NCBI GenBank assembly: GCA_021732605.1 | Contig: JAKFUS010000021.1 | Span: forward strand, 74,186 to 138,185 | DNA: 64,000 nt | From: Betaproteobacteria bacterium | GTDB lineage: Bacteria > Pseudomonadota > Gammaproteobacteria > Burkholderiales > SG8-41 | Direction: 5' to 3' | In this document: positions 1 to 7,691 of the stretch, piece by piece | Layout: each line of letters opens with the position of its first letter | Position numbering within the stretch: position 1 is the stretch's first letter | Made by a program: the position numbers and the translations under genes | The notes under the pieces: generated by a model | What the model was told of the DNA's origin: nothing | Database searches by the model: none | Seen by the model: only the letters and a program-made list of their open reading frames with translations

Positions 1-128
1 TGCCTCGTCGCCTGCTTGCCACCCGGCTTGGCGTTTTCATCCGGCCGGGTCACCACAGCGACCGCCACTGCGGCGCCGCCGACACCCGCGGCAGCGAGGA
101 ATTTTCTGCGACTCATTTTGGCGTTCAT
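1..128 (-). CDS. Tat-signal small protein, C-terminus beyond window edge (formate dehydrogenase-associated)
   Basis: The readable part is about 42 residues. It starts at an ATG at 128 preceded by a strong GAAGGAGG ribosome binding site. It has a twin-arginine signal, SRRKFLAAAG, followed by an Ala/Gly/Val-rich hydrophobic stretch. Short Tat-signal proteins of this kind are commonly encoded next to formate dehydrogenase subunits, and the downstream TorD-type chaperone and the fdhD/moaA/mobA cluster fit that. The gene runs off the left edge, so its length and C-terminal half are unknown. It could also be the start of a larger Tat-exported enzyme, although the charged, proline-containing sequence right after the hydrophobic stretch favours the small accessory type. 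Confidence 0.6.
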   Translation of the reverse strand, partial: MNAKMSRRKFLAAAGVGGAAVAVAVVTRPDENAKPGGKQATR

Positions 129-142
129 GGACAGGGCCTCCT

Positions 143-778
143 TCAGTTGAGCTCGAAATATTCGGATTCGTTGATGAAAAATGCATGGGCGAATGCGGCA
201 ACCGGACGATAAAACGCGACCTGCTCGCAATCGTTGATCGCTGTGCACACCTTGCCGTACCAGGGCGCAAGGTAATGGCGGAAAAAAACCTGCTGCGCGG
301 CAAAGGCCGACGCCGGTTCGGCTTCGTCAACAATCAGGCCGCGCATCACATCGCACAGCGCCGACAGGTGATCCTCGTATTCGGTACTCTCTTCAGAACG
401 CGCGTAGCCGATCTGTGCCAGGTCTCCACGCAGCTCGGCGAGCAACTGGCCACGCAGCCGCCCCGCCATGTAACTCGAGGCATACAGCGAAACCGGCGGC
501 TTGCCGGTGCTGACAAACACGGTGTCGAATTCGCTGCGCAGGGCTGCGACATCAGCAGCACCCGCAGCAGCACAGAGTGCGCGCCATGCGATCGACAACG
601 GCGATGCGTCATCCGCGACGGTAGTGTGCGCGTCGGCAATCTGCTGCAAAAAGGGTTGGGATGGCGCTGAAAAAAACAGATGACTGAGGACGCCGTATAA
701 AGCGGCGCGTGCCCCCTGCTCCTCAGTGCCAACTGCCGGAGCAATGTGCGCGGAATGATTTTCTGCCGTTGCTATCAT
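143..778 (-). CDS. TorD/DmsD-family molecular chaperone
   Basis: 211 residues, all-helical in character. Family hallmarks are visible: EFDTVFVSTGKPPVSLYAS at about 83-101, YEDHLSALCDVM at about 134-145 and FFRHYLAPW at about 165-173. Proteins of this family bind the Tat signal peptide and the apo-form of molybdoenzymes in the cytoplasm and hold back export until the cofactor is inserted. It lies 14 nt upstream of the Tat-signal gene at 1-128 on the same strand and downstream of the iron-sulfur gene, so the likely client is a formate dehydrogenase catalytic subunit to the left of the window. No strong Shine-Dalgarno is seen before the ATG at 778. The family assignment is firm; the client enzyme is inferred. 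Confidence 0.85.
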   Translation of the reverse strand: MIATAENHSAHIAPAVGTEEQGARAALYGVLSHLFFSAPSQPFLQQIADAHTTVADDASPLSIAWRALCAAAGAADVAALRSEFDTVFVSTGKPPVSLYASSYMAGRLRGQLLAELRGDLAQIGYARSEESTEYEDHLSALCDVMRGLIVDEAEPASAFAAQQVFFRHYLAPWYGKVCTAINDCEQVAFYRPVAAFAHAFFINESEYFELN

Positions 779-884
779 TTTCAGCCGTCGCAGCCAATAT
801 GTGAAATCTTCCCTATCTTAGGTGGCTTTTCACGAAAACTCCACATTGTCGTGCACAAAAAAAGGGCGTTGCCCAGTACGAAGA

Positions 885-2963
885 TCAGACGTCGTTTATG
901 TTGCCATGCCGCGAAGTCTGCAGCAGATCAATCACGCGGCAATCGGCGCACATCTTGATTCGGTCCAATGCGCCCGCTTCGGCAAACATCGAATGCTTGC
1001 CCAATTTGGCCAGCATCCCGTCAACCATCTGCTTGGTTCCAAAGGGTTTTCCGCACTTGATGCAGCCGAAAGCCTGGGCTTCGTTGATCGTCCGCGCGGT
1101 TTTGGCCTGCGGTGTCAGCAACAACCGCGGACTCAATGCCAATGCCTGCTCCGGGCATGTGCGTACGCACAATCCGCATTGCACGCAGTTCTTTTCAATG
1201 AAACGCAGCGCCGGTGCTTCCTTGGAATCAAGCAGTGCACCTTCAGGACACGCGCCGACGCAGGCCATGCACAAGGTGCACTTGGCAGCATCGACGACGA
1301 TGTCACCAAACGGCGCGCCGCTGTGCAGCGCGATTGCATCCACCTTCTTCGGGGCATGGCTGTACAAATGGTCAAACACGAAATCCAGCGTGCTGCGTTT
1401 TTCGTTGCTCAGGTTGAATCCAGCCGCCGGCAAGGAAGACGGCGCTTTCAGCGCCCACAGCGCCTGCTCCGCCTGCTGTACGTTGGCAGCACTGACCCAG
1501 TGCAGGCGGCCCGCGTCATAACCAAAGCCCTGCAACAGGTCTTCGCCCAGCGCGATCTGGCGGCCCGTTGCTTCGGCATAACCGGGTGCCTCTGATCCCG
1601 CAGCCAGAATCGCTACCTGCGCCGCACCCAGCGCCACGCTGCCCAGCAGCAGGTCAATGCCGATCGCCGCGACGTGCATGACCTCAATCGGGATCATGTC
1701 CGCAGGCAATCCTCTGCCCTGACGACCCAACCGGGTGATCAGCGCGCGGCCGTCGCTGTTGTTATGGAACAGCAGGCGCGGATTGCGTCCGCCCGCTGTC
1801 GTATACGCTTTTAATGCGGCCTTCAAACGCGCGCCGACATCAGCGACACGCGGATAGGCATAAGTCATCGCGCCTGAAGGGCATACCGTCGCGCAGCCGC
1901 CGCAGCCCATGCACAGATGGGGCTCAATGCTGACCCGGTTTTCCTTGAGCAGGCTGCTGATGGCGCCGGTGGAACAGACCTCAATACAGGCCGTGCAGCC
2001 GGTGATGCCGGATCGGCCGTGGGCGCAGATTTTTTCCTTGTAGACGAAAAACTTCGGTTTTTCGAAAACCCCCGTCAGTTGCGTCAGCTTCGCCACGGCC
2101 AAAGCCTGCTCCAGCGGATCGCCTCCGGGGGCCAGATAACCCTGCGGCGGCTGGTGCAGGCGGATCTGCGGCACTGCCGACAGATCCAGTACCAGGTCAA
2201 AACGATCCTCGCGCGCGACCGCCGGCCGCTCAAAATCAATCGCGCCGACGCTGCCACAGGCGGTGACGCACTTGCGATGGCTTTTACATTTGTCGAGATC
2301 AATCTGATAACTGAAATCGATCGCCTGCTCCGGGCAGACCTCAATGCAGGCGCCGCAGCGGGTGCAGGCGTCGAGATCAATCGGATTGCGCTGTTCCCAT
2401 TGCGCGGTGAATGCGCCGAGGTAACCGTCGAGCGCGGTAATGCGTCCCGAGTACACCGGATAACGGCGTTCGGAAGGCAATTCCGCTCCCCGCGCCTCGT
2501 CGGTCATCAATACTGTGACCGACAGTTGTTCCGCAAGGCGTTCGGCCCACGGCAAGATCGCGGCGCCGGGCCCGATGATCAGCAGTTCGCTGCCCGCCTC
2601 ATAACTGACTGTTGGCACCGGCTCCGGCGCGGGCATATCGGCTGCCGCCAGCAAAGCCGCCATTTTCGGCGCAGCCTGATTGCCTTCATCCGACCAGCCC
2701 GCGGTTTCGCGCACATTGACGAAATTGATCCCGCCGGCACCGCCCAGTTCGGCATGCAGCGCGGAAAACAGCGGCGCCTCCTGGGTGCAGGCCACCAGCA
2801 GATCGTCGCCGGACTTCACCGCGGCCTCGAACGCCGCCAGATGCTGCCGGCACATTTCGCTTTGCACGTTCGGTGTATCCGACATGCCGAGGGCACCAGC
2901 GAGTTTTTTGCCGTCGACCTGCATGGTCAGGTTGCAGTTGCACAACAGAATCTTTTGGCGCAT
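885..2963 (-). CDS. Large multi-[4Fe-4S] cluster protein of the formate dehydrogenase locus
   Basis: 692 residues, soluble, no signal peptide. Six cysteine clusters are visible: C200/203/206/210, an incomplete one at C226/232/236, C313/323/326/330, C351/354/357/361, C562/565/568/572 and C593/596/599/603. Two further CxxC pairs near the C-terminus (C634/637 and C672/675) look like a zinc ribbon or another metal site. The N-terminal 190 residues carry a CNC motif and a nucleotide-binding-like segment (ELLIIGPGAAILP). AGGAAAG before the ATG at 2963 supports the start. The cluster pattern fits an electron-transfer protein passing electrons to or from the formate dehydrogenase, but which partner it uses cannot be read from sequence. 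Confidence 0.75.
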   Translation of the reverse strand: MRQKILLCNCNLTMQVDGKKLAGALGMSDTPNVQSEMCRQHLAAFEAAVKSGDDLLVACTQEAPLFSALHAELGGAGGINFVNVRETAGWSDEGNQAAPKMAALLAAADMPAPEPVPTVSYEAGSELLIIGPGAAILPWAERLAEQLSVTVLMTDEARGAELPSERRYPVYSGRITALDGYLGAFTAQWEQRNPIDLDACTRCGACIEVCPEQAIDFSYQIDLDKCKSHRKCVTACGSVGAIDFERPAVAREDRFDLVLDLSAVPQIRLHQPPQGYLAPGGDPLEQALAVAKLTQLTGVFEKPKFFVYKEKICAHGRSGITGCTACIEVCSTGAISSLLKENRVSIEPHLCMGCGGCATVCPSGAMTYAYPRVADVGARLKAALKAYTTAGGRNPRLLFHNNSDGRALITRLGRQGRGLPADMIPIEVMHVAAIGIDLLLGSVALGAAQVAILAAGSEAPGYAEATGRQIALGEDLLQGFGYDAGRLHWVSAANVQQAEQALWALKAPSSLPAAGFNLSNEKRSTLDFVFDHLYSHAPKKVDAIALHSGAPFGDIVVDAAKCTLCMACVGACPEGALLDSKEAPALRFIEKNCVQCGLCVRTCPEQALALSPRLLLTPQAKTARTINEAQAFGCIKCGKPFGTKQMVDGMLAKLGKHSMFAEAGALDRIKMCADCRVIDLLQTSRHGNINDV

Positions 2964-3021
2964 GGCTTTCCTGCAAAAAATGATTGGTGCGGAGTTTACG
3001 CGCGCAGTTTACGCGATGCGT

Positions 3022-3591
3022 CTACGCGTTGCGCTTATCGTCATCGGATGCAGGCTGGGTCGGCTCCGGCTCCGACTTGGACTCCAACTTCGGCTCAGCA
3101 GCATCCGCTGCAGGCGAGGTCTCCACCGTATTCGTCTTGTCAGCGATGACCGGCTTTTCATCCACCGGCGGCGGATTGCGGCGCAGCTCCGCCTCCTTTT
3201 CCGTCTCCCGGGACCAGGCCAGTATGTCCTGCGCCGATTTCATTTGAGCCAGCATTGCGGCCGGGATGGGATCGGAAATGGAATAGTCATCAATATAGGT
3301 ATCGAGGCCATCCATGATGTTGAAATGCGGATCGCTGAAGAGTTTTTTCAGCGCCTTGCGGCGCAGCGCCTCATCCACCTTGGGATGGAAAAAACCGCTG
3401 TAATCCGAATCCATGTTGAGCTTGTCCACCGGCGGCAGCTCCGGCGCCGGCGTAGTTGCCGACCCTGCCGGGGCTGCAGGCTGCACCGGACGCGGTGCCT
3501 GCGCTTCCGCACGCAGCTCCTGCTTGCGCTTTGACCAGCGCGACAGGAACTCTTCGGCGGTCTCTTTCGGTTTTTGCTCGGGTGCCGTCAT
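3022..3591 (-). CDS. DUF3306 domain-containing protein
   Basis: 189 residues, hydrophilic, no signal peptide or membrane span. The N-terminus has the family's opening (EEFLSRWSKRKQE), and the middle contains a conserved-looking stretch around FFHPKVDEALRRKALKKLF and LDTYIDDYS. The C-terminal 50 residues are low-complexity, rich in Pro, Glu, Ala and Ser, and probably disordered. Its function is unknown. DUF3306 and DUF3305 genes are known to travel with formate dehydrogenase accessory genes in proteobacteria, and here they sit side by side, 27 nt apart, upstream of the iron-sulfur gene. A role in assembly or maturation is inferred from context only. Confidence 0.75.
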   Translation of the reverse strand: MTAPEQKPKETAEEFLSRWSKRKQELRAEAQAPRPVQPAAPAGSATTPAPELPPVDKLNMDSDYSGFFHPKVDEALRRKALKKLFSDPHFNIMDGLDTYIDDYSISDPIPAAMLAQMKSAQDILAWSRETEKEAELRRNPPPVDEKPVIADKTNTVETSPAADAAEPKLESKSEPEPTQPASDDDKRNA

Positions 3592-3618
3592 GATTTCATG
3601 TGGAGCATGGGCTGCGAT

Positions 3619-4122
3619 CTACTTATCAGGCCGCCAGTTGCCCATGCGCCCCTTGTCCTTGCTGCTGGCGTATTTTTTCTTTTTTGGCGGCTCCGGGCGG
3701 TAGTGTTCTTCGCAGTAAGCCGCCATCCACGGCACCAGCTCCACCGGCAGCGGTACTCCATCCACATTTTCGCTGCTGTCCAGCCAGCGCGCGCCTTCGT
3801 TGTAACTCACGGTCAGGAAATGCGGCTCAGCCCAGGTTTCGCCCATCCGCCACAACACAAACACCTTGGGCTGCGGCGACGTGATATTCATGTAATAACC
3901 CTCGGCCTCGTCGCGCTGCAGCTTGATCTCCAGACCGGAAAACAGAACCTGCAGGTGGCCGGCATTGTCCAGCAGCACGCGCGGTGGCGCAGCCGGATCA
4001 AGGTCAGGCACCACGTTTTTGCTTTCCCACTTTTCGCTGGCCCAGCGGTTGCTGAGCGGTGTGCGCTCCATGACCACGGCAGCGGCCCAGCGTTGAGTTA
4101 CGGATATTGGCATTTCGGACAT
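3619..4122 (-). CDS. DUF3305 domain-containing protein
   Basis: About 167 residues from the ATG at 4122 (MSEMPISVTQRWAAAVVMER). ATGs at 4131 and 4113 are alternatives. The frame stays open upstream to 4206 but that would run into the divergent moaA. The protein is soluble. The family motif area RWAAAVVMERTP near the N-terminus and an EGYYMNITSPQPKVFVLWRM stretch in the middle are visible, and the C-terminus is basic (PPKKKKYASSKDKGRMG). Its function is unknown. It is the first gene of the minus-strand run towards the formate dehydrogenase and is divergent from moaA, leaving only about 74 bp between the two starts for both promoters. Confidence 0.75.
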   Translation of the reverse strand: MSEMPISVTQRWAAAVVMERTPLSNRWASEKWESKNVVPDLDPAAPPRVLLDNAGHLQVLFSGLEIKLQRDEAEGYYMNITSPQPKVFVLWRMGETWAEPHFLTVSYNEGARWLDSSENVDGVPLPVELVPWMAAYCEEHYRPEPPKKKKYASSKDKGRMGNWRPDK

Positions 4123-4149
4123 GAGGGGCATTCTGCGGGAGAAGCCTGC

Positions 4150-4178
4150 GGGAAACAATCCTGCAGCGCAGCTATAAT
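4150..4178 (+). promoter_or_regulatory. Candidate moaA promoter (-10 TATAAT at 4173-4178)
   Basis: A perfect TATAAT lies at 4173-4178. The -35 region at about 4150-4155 is poor. Transcription would start near 4185, only about 12 nt before the moaA ATG at 4197, implying a very short leader. Confidence 0.4.
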
Positions 4179-4196
4179 CGTTCATTGAGCTTGCCC

Positions 4197-5231
4197 ATGA
4201 ACACACTCCCGCCCACCAGCCCTGCCACTGCGACCCGCGATCGCCTGGGACGGCCTTTGCGCGACCTGCGCATCTCGATCACCGATCGCTGCAATTTCCG
4301 CTGCATCTATTGCATGCCCAAGGAAACCTTCGGAGCCGATTACCAGTTCCTCGAACGTTCCGCCTTGCTGAGCTTTGAGGAAATCGCGCGGCTGGCGCGG
4401 CTATTCACGCAACACGGCATCGAAAAAATCCGCCTTACCGGCGGCGAACCATTGGTGCGCCGTGGCGTTGAACGGCTGATCGGCATGCTCGCCGAAATTC
4501 CCGATCTCGACCTGACGCTGACCACCAACGGTTCGCTGCTGGTGAAAAAAGCCGAAGCCCTGTACGCCGCCGGCCTGAAACGCATCACCGTCAGCCTCGA
4601 CTCACTGGACGACGCCATATTCAAACAGATGAACGACGTCGACTACCCGGTGGCCAAAGTACTGGAAGGCATAGACGCCGCTGCAGCCGCCGGTTTCGCA
4701 CCAATCAAGATCAACATGGTGGTCAAGCGCGGCCTCAACGAAGACAGCATCCTGCCGATGGCGCGCTTTTTCCGCGAACGCGGCCACATCCTGCGTTTCA
4801 TCGAATACATGGATGTCGGCGCCACCAACGGCTGGCGCATGGATGATGTGGTCAGCGCGCGTGAAATCGTCGAACGGATTTCCGCGGAAATGCCGCTGGT
4901 GCCCGCCGATCCCAACTACACCGGCGAAGTCGCCAACCGCTGGCGCTACAAGGATGGCCCGGGCGAAATCGGCGTCATCGCCTCCGTGACCCAGGCCTTC
5001 TGCCGCGACTGCACCCGCGCCCGCATTTCCACCGAAGGCCAGCTCTACACCTGCCTGTTCGCCACCGCCGGCCATGACCTGCGCGCGCTGCTGCGCGGCG
5101 GCGCCAGCGATGAAGTCATCCATGCCGCGATCGGCAAAGTCTGGACGCAGCGCGAAGACCGTTATTCGGAAATCCGCGGTGAACAGACTGTGCCGCTGAA
5201 AAAAATTGAGATGTCTTACATCGGTGGCTGA
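4197..5231 (+). CDS. moaA: GTP 3',8-cyclase MoaA
   Basis: 344 residues from the ATG at 4197; an in-frame TTG at 4185 would add four residues. It is a radical SAM enzyme that starts molybdopterin synthesis by converting GTP to 3',8-cyclo-GTP. The N-terminal SAM-binding cluster CNFRCIYC (C32/C36/C39) and the second, C-terminal cluster ligands in [11 protein letters not shown] and YTCLF are present, and the chain ends with the conserved Gly-Gly (MSYIGG). [10 protein letters not shown] is the expected SAM-contact motif. It is the first plus-strand gene of moaA-fdhD-mobA, consistent with production of cofactor for a molybdenum formate dehydrogenase. No moaC, moaD or moaE is nearby. Confidence 0.96.
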   Translation: MNTLPPTSPATATRDRLGRPLRDLRISITDRCNFRCIYCMPKETFGADYQFLERSALLSFEEIARLARLFTQHGIEKIRLTGGEPLVRRGVERLIGMLAEIPDLDLTLTTNGSLLVKKAEALYAAGLKRITVSLDSLDDAIFKQMNDVDYPVAKVLEGIDAAAAAGFAPIKINMVVKRGLNEDSILPMARFFRERGHILRFIEYMDVGATNGWRMDDVVSAREIVERISAEMPLVPADPNYTGEVANRWRYKDGPGEIGVIASVTQAFCRDCTRARISTEGQLYTCLFATAGHDLRALLRGGASDEVIHAAIGKVWTQREDRYSEIRGEQTVPLKKIEMSYIGG

Positions 5232-5243
5232 GCCTGACCTCCC

Positions 5244-5273
5244 CCCTCTCCCCGCCGCTTGGCGGGGAGAGGG
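5244..5273. repeat. REP-like palindrome between moaA and fdhD
   Basis: A perfect 13-bp inverted repeat (CCCTCTCCCCGCC at 5244-5256, its complement at 5261-5273) with a 4-nt loop, flanked by more pyrimidine and purine tracts. Palindromes of this CCTCTCCCC type are dispersed intergenic elements in many proteobacteria. No T-run follows, so intrinsic termination is not supported. It may still shape the moaA-fdhD transcript. Confidence 0.7.
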
Positions 5274-5312
5274 TTGGGGTGAGGGGCTGCAAAAGCTGTA
5301 ACCATTAAACCC

Positions 5313-6158
5313 ATGTCCAAACTCAAAATCTCCAAAGCCACCCGCCTACTCACCGTCGAAGTCGATGCGCTGAACGAGAACGGCGAAGTCCTAGCCACCC
5401 CCATCGCCGGCGAACATCCGCTGACTATTTATGTCGATAAGCGCGAGATTGTCACGCTGATGACCCTCGGCCAGGCACCGGAAGCACTGGTTATCGGTTA
5501 TCTGCGCAACCAGCGCCTGGTGCGCGCAGTGGCCGACATCGCCGAAGTGCAGGTCGACTGGGAAACCGATTCCGCCGCAGTCACCACGCACAAAGCGATC
5601 AAGAACCTGACCCAGCGCATGAAAAAACGCACCGTGACCACAGGCTGCGGCCAGGGCACGGTGTTCGGCGATCTGATGGAAGAAATCGACAGCATCAAGC
5701 TGCGCGACGACGTCAGCTTGAGCGAAAGCGGCCTCTACAACCTGCTCGACGCCGTACGCCGCCATGAAACCATCTACAAATCAGCCGGCGCCGTACACGG
5801 CTGCGCGCTGGCCCAACTCAGCGGTGACCACGCCGAGATCCTGCATTTTGTGGAAGACGTCGGCCGGCACAATGCCGTCGATGCCATCGCCGGCCTGATG
5901 TGGCTCAACGACATCGACGGCTCGGACAAGGTGTTCTACACGACGGGCCGCCTGACTTCGGAAATGGTGATCAAGGCCGCGCAGATGCAGATCCCCTTCC
6001 TGGTATCGCGCTCGGGCCTGACGCAGATGGGCTACGAAATCGCGCAGCGCACCGGCATCACCATGCTCGGCCGCGCAGTCAACAAACACTACCTGCTGTT
6101 CACCGGACGCAAGCGTTTCATCAAGCAGTCGTCCCCGACCATGCTCGCTTCGGCATGA
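5313..6158 (+). CDS. fdhD: Formate dehydrogenase accessory sulfurtransferase FdhD
   Basis: 281 residues. FdhD transfers sulfur from the cysteine desulfurase IscS to the molybdenum cofactor of formate dehydrogenase before insertion. The signature region RTVTTGCGQG is at about 106-115, and the C-terminal cofactor-binding half is intact (VEDVGRHNAVDAI, FYTTGRLTSEMV, VSRSGLT). The E. coli protein has two cysteines spaced CGVC in the signature loop. Here only the first (C112) remains and the second position is glycine (G115). The stop overlaps the mobA start as ATGA, so the two are translationally coupled. Confidence 0.93.
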   Translation: MSKLKISKATRLLTVEVDALNENGEVLATPIAGEHPLTIYVDKREIVTLMTLGQAPEALVIGYLRNQRLVRAVADIAEVQVDWETDSAAVTTHKAIKNLTQRMKKRTVTTGCGQGTVFGDLMEEIDSIKLRDDVSLSESGLYNLLDAVRRHETIYKSAGAVHGCALAQLSGDHAEILHFVEDVGRHNAVDAIAGLMWLNDIDGSDKVFYTTGRLTSEMVIKAAQMQIPFLVSRSGLTQMGYEIAQRTGITMLGRAVNKHYLLFTGRKRFIKQSSPTMLASA

Positions 6159-6724
6159 TTACCGGCGTCGTACTCGCCGGCGGCCAGGGCCGGCGCATGG
6201 GCACGGTCGACAAGGGCCTGCAGTTGTTGCGCGGCAAGGCGATGGTTGAATGGGTGGTCGAACGTTTCGCGCCGCAGGTCGATGAACTGCTGATCAACGC
6301 CAATAAAAATATTGAACAATATCAATCACTTAAATACCGCGTCATCCCTGACGCCATCGGCGGCTTTGCCGGCCCGCTGGCCGGACTGCACCGGGGACTG
6401 AGCGAAGCTGCGCATCCGCTGGTGGTCACCGCGCCCTGTGACTCACCCTTCCTGCCGCTGGATCTGGTGGCGCAACTCAAAGCGGCGCTGGACGCGAACA
6501 ATGCCGACCTCGCTGTCGCCAAGACCGGTGATCAGCCGCATCCGGTGTTCAGCTTGTGCCGCGTATCAGTATTGCCGAGCCTGACCGCGTTTCTGGAATC
6601 CGGCGGACGCAAGATCGATTTGTGGTACTCGCAACTGAAGGTGGTGGAAGTGCAGTTTGCGGATGAGGCGGCGTTTCGGAATATCAATACGCGGGAAGAG
6701 TTGTCACAAAACGAACTGCGGTAA
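6155..6724 (+). CDS. mobA: Molybdenum cofactor guanylyltransferase MobA
   Basis: 189 residues from the ATG at 6155, which overlaps the fdhD stop by 4 nt. It links GMP to molybdopterin to give the guanine dinucleotide form used by DMSO-reductase-family enzymes such as formate dehydrogenase. The nucleotide-binding signature LAGGQGRRMG at residues 7-16, followed by DKGLQLLRGK, is clear, as is the TAPCDSPFLP metal/nucleotide motif in the middle. A longer upstream reading frame exists inside fdhD but the homologous part begins at this ATG. It completes a three-gene cofactor operon with moaA and fdhD. Confidence 0.94.
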   Translation: MITGVVLAGGQGRRMGTVDKGLQLLRGKAMVEWVVERFAPQVDELLINANKNIEQYQSLKYRVIPDAIGGFAGPLAGLHRGLSEAAHPLVVTAPCDSPFLPLDLVAQLKAALDANNADLAVAKTGDQPHPVFSLCRVSVLPSLTAFLESGGRKIDLWYSQLKVVEVQFADEAAFRNINTREELSQNELR

Positions 6725-6730
6725 TAACGG

Positions 6731-7042
6731 TTATTCGTTTTGTATACGCCCTGAAAACGGTGCGAAATCCTGTCGTCCGTGTATCACCGCCACAATCAAA
6801 ACCCTTGCTTGGCCCAGCTCATAGATGACCCGATAACGGTGAGCAAAACGCTCCCGAATCGCTGCTTCGCCAACCTCGGGAACCATCCGTCCCATTTCTG
6901 GAAATTCGGGGATGCTCTCGGCAACTTCGATGATCTTTGAAACAACCGCCGTCGCATACCAAGGCGAGTCACGTTCGATATAACTGGCGATTGCCGCGAC
7001 GTCTTCGACAGCCTCAGCAGACCAGACTAAGATCCGAGCCAT
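6731..7042 (-). CDS. RelE/ParE-family toxin
   Basis: 103 residues. The ParE/RelE fold pattern is visible: W-S-x-E-A-V-x-D at the N-terminus, SYIERDSPWYA, FPEMGRMVPEVGE, the RYRVIYEL strand and a C-terminal VIHGRQDF. ParE-type toxins poison DNA gyrase, while RelE-type toxins cleave mRNA on the ribosome; the sequence alone does not settle which. It overlaps the end of the upstream small gene at 7027-7215 by 16 nt, the normal antitoxin-first layout. It converges on mobA with only 6 nt between stops. Confidence 0.85.
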   Translation of the reverse strand: MARILVWSAEAVEDVAAIASYIERDSPWYATAVVSKIIEVAESIPEFPEMGRMVPEVGEAAIRERFAHRYRVIYELGQARVLIVAVIHGRQDFAPFSGRIQNE

Positions 7043-7215
7043 TTGCCGAGGCGAGACTTTGCTTCTCCATGAGAAACAACTGCTTCAGTCTCAGCCCGCC
7101 GCAATCCGCGCTGGACTTTCTCCAGCACGTACAGGTGATACTGAATATCCTCGTAACTCGCATCCTCCGGAAGCTTCGCCAGAAGCGAGTGAACTTCATC
7201 CTTTGGGTTGCCCAT
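7027..7215 (-). CDS. Probable antitoxin of the ParE-type pair
   Basis: About 62 residues from the ATG at 7215 (MGNPKDEVHSLLAKLPEDAS). An upstream in-frame start at 7239 would add eight unlikely residues. It is a small, charged, helical protein with the stretch EDIQYHLYVLEKVQRGL, a composition often seen in antitoxins paired with ParE-like toxins. It lacks a recognisable ribbon-helix-helix or Phd DNA-binding region, so autoregulation is not evident from the sequence. Identification rests on size, order and the 16-nt overlap with the toxin gene. Confidence 0.7.
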   Translation of the reverse strand: MGNPKDEVHSLLAKLPEDASYEDIQYHLYVLEKVQRGLRRAETEAVVSHGEAKSRLGKWLGS

Positions 7216-7304
7216 TTTCTCTCCACAGCAATGGCTCAAGATTGCAGTGTATCACCAGAGAAATCAGGGATAGCATTCGGCGGATAACGCCACTGCGTGG
7301 CTAA

Positions 7305-7378
7305 TCTGCCCTACGGCCCTTCATATGTAACTCCGCAGTTCTGCCCTACGGCCCTTCATATGTAACTCCGCAGTTCTG
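7305..7378. repeat. 35-bp tandem duplication (about 2.1 copies)
   Basis: The 35-bp unit starting TCTGCCCTACGGCCCTTCAT occurs at 7305-7339 and again at 7340-7374, with the first bases of a third copy. The second copy contains the last codons and stop of the minus-strand gene ending at 7346, so that gene's 3' end has been duplicated downstream of its stop. Confidence 0.9.
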
Positions 7379-7684
7379 GCACTTGGCGTGCCGCATAAAG
7401 AAGTGGGCGTGAGAGAACGCTTTGTTACCACAATGAAAGCACTTCATGTCCGTAAGGCGCTTCCCAACCCAGAAGCAAAATGCCGCCCAAGTTACTAGAG
7501 CAGCAATACCAGGAAAGCTTGAGTTTTCCGATACTGGCAAAATGGATGAATAGAGCCAGATCAATGGGAAACCTGCAACAAGCCAACCGAAAGCTACCCA
7601 GAAGAAATGATTTCGTCGTCGTCGGACCTCTTCCCAAAACTGAGAAGCACTAATAGCTTGCCGATTGTCCTCGTCAATATTCAT
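7346..7684 (-). CDS. Small membrane protein with C-terminal zinc ribbon
   Basis: 112 residues. The N-terminus is charged and cytoplasmic (EEVRRRRNHF), followed by two predicted membrane spans at about 26-48 and 56-75. A four-cysteine ribbon (C82/C85 and C102/C105) has the spacing of a structural zinc site. I do not recognise a family with a known function. It lies alone between the toxin-antitoxin pair and glk, and its base composition is less GC-rich than its neighbours, which with the adjacent duplication hints at an accessory gene. Confidence 0.65.
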   Translation of the reverse strand: MNIDEDNRQAISASQFWEEVRRRRNHFFWVAFGWLVAGFPLIWLYSSILPVSENSSFPGIAALVTWAAFCFWVGKRLTDMKCFHCGNKAFSHAHFFMRHAKCQNCGVTYEGP

Positions 7685-7691
7685 GGTTTTA

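Noticed and set aside
1917-3149. Long plus-strand open frame (410 codons) opposite the iron-sulfur gene
   Set aside because: It lies antisense to the cysteine-rich gene, has a composition rich in Arg/His/Gln typical of a GC-rich shadow frame, and lacks any domain character.
5244-5273. Intrinsic terminator after moaA
   Set aside because: The hairpin is strong but no T-run follows on either strand. It fits a dispersed REP-type palindrome better.
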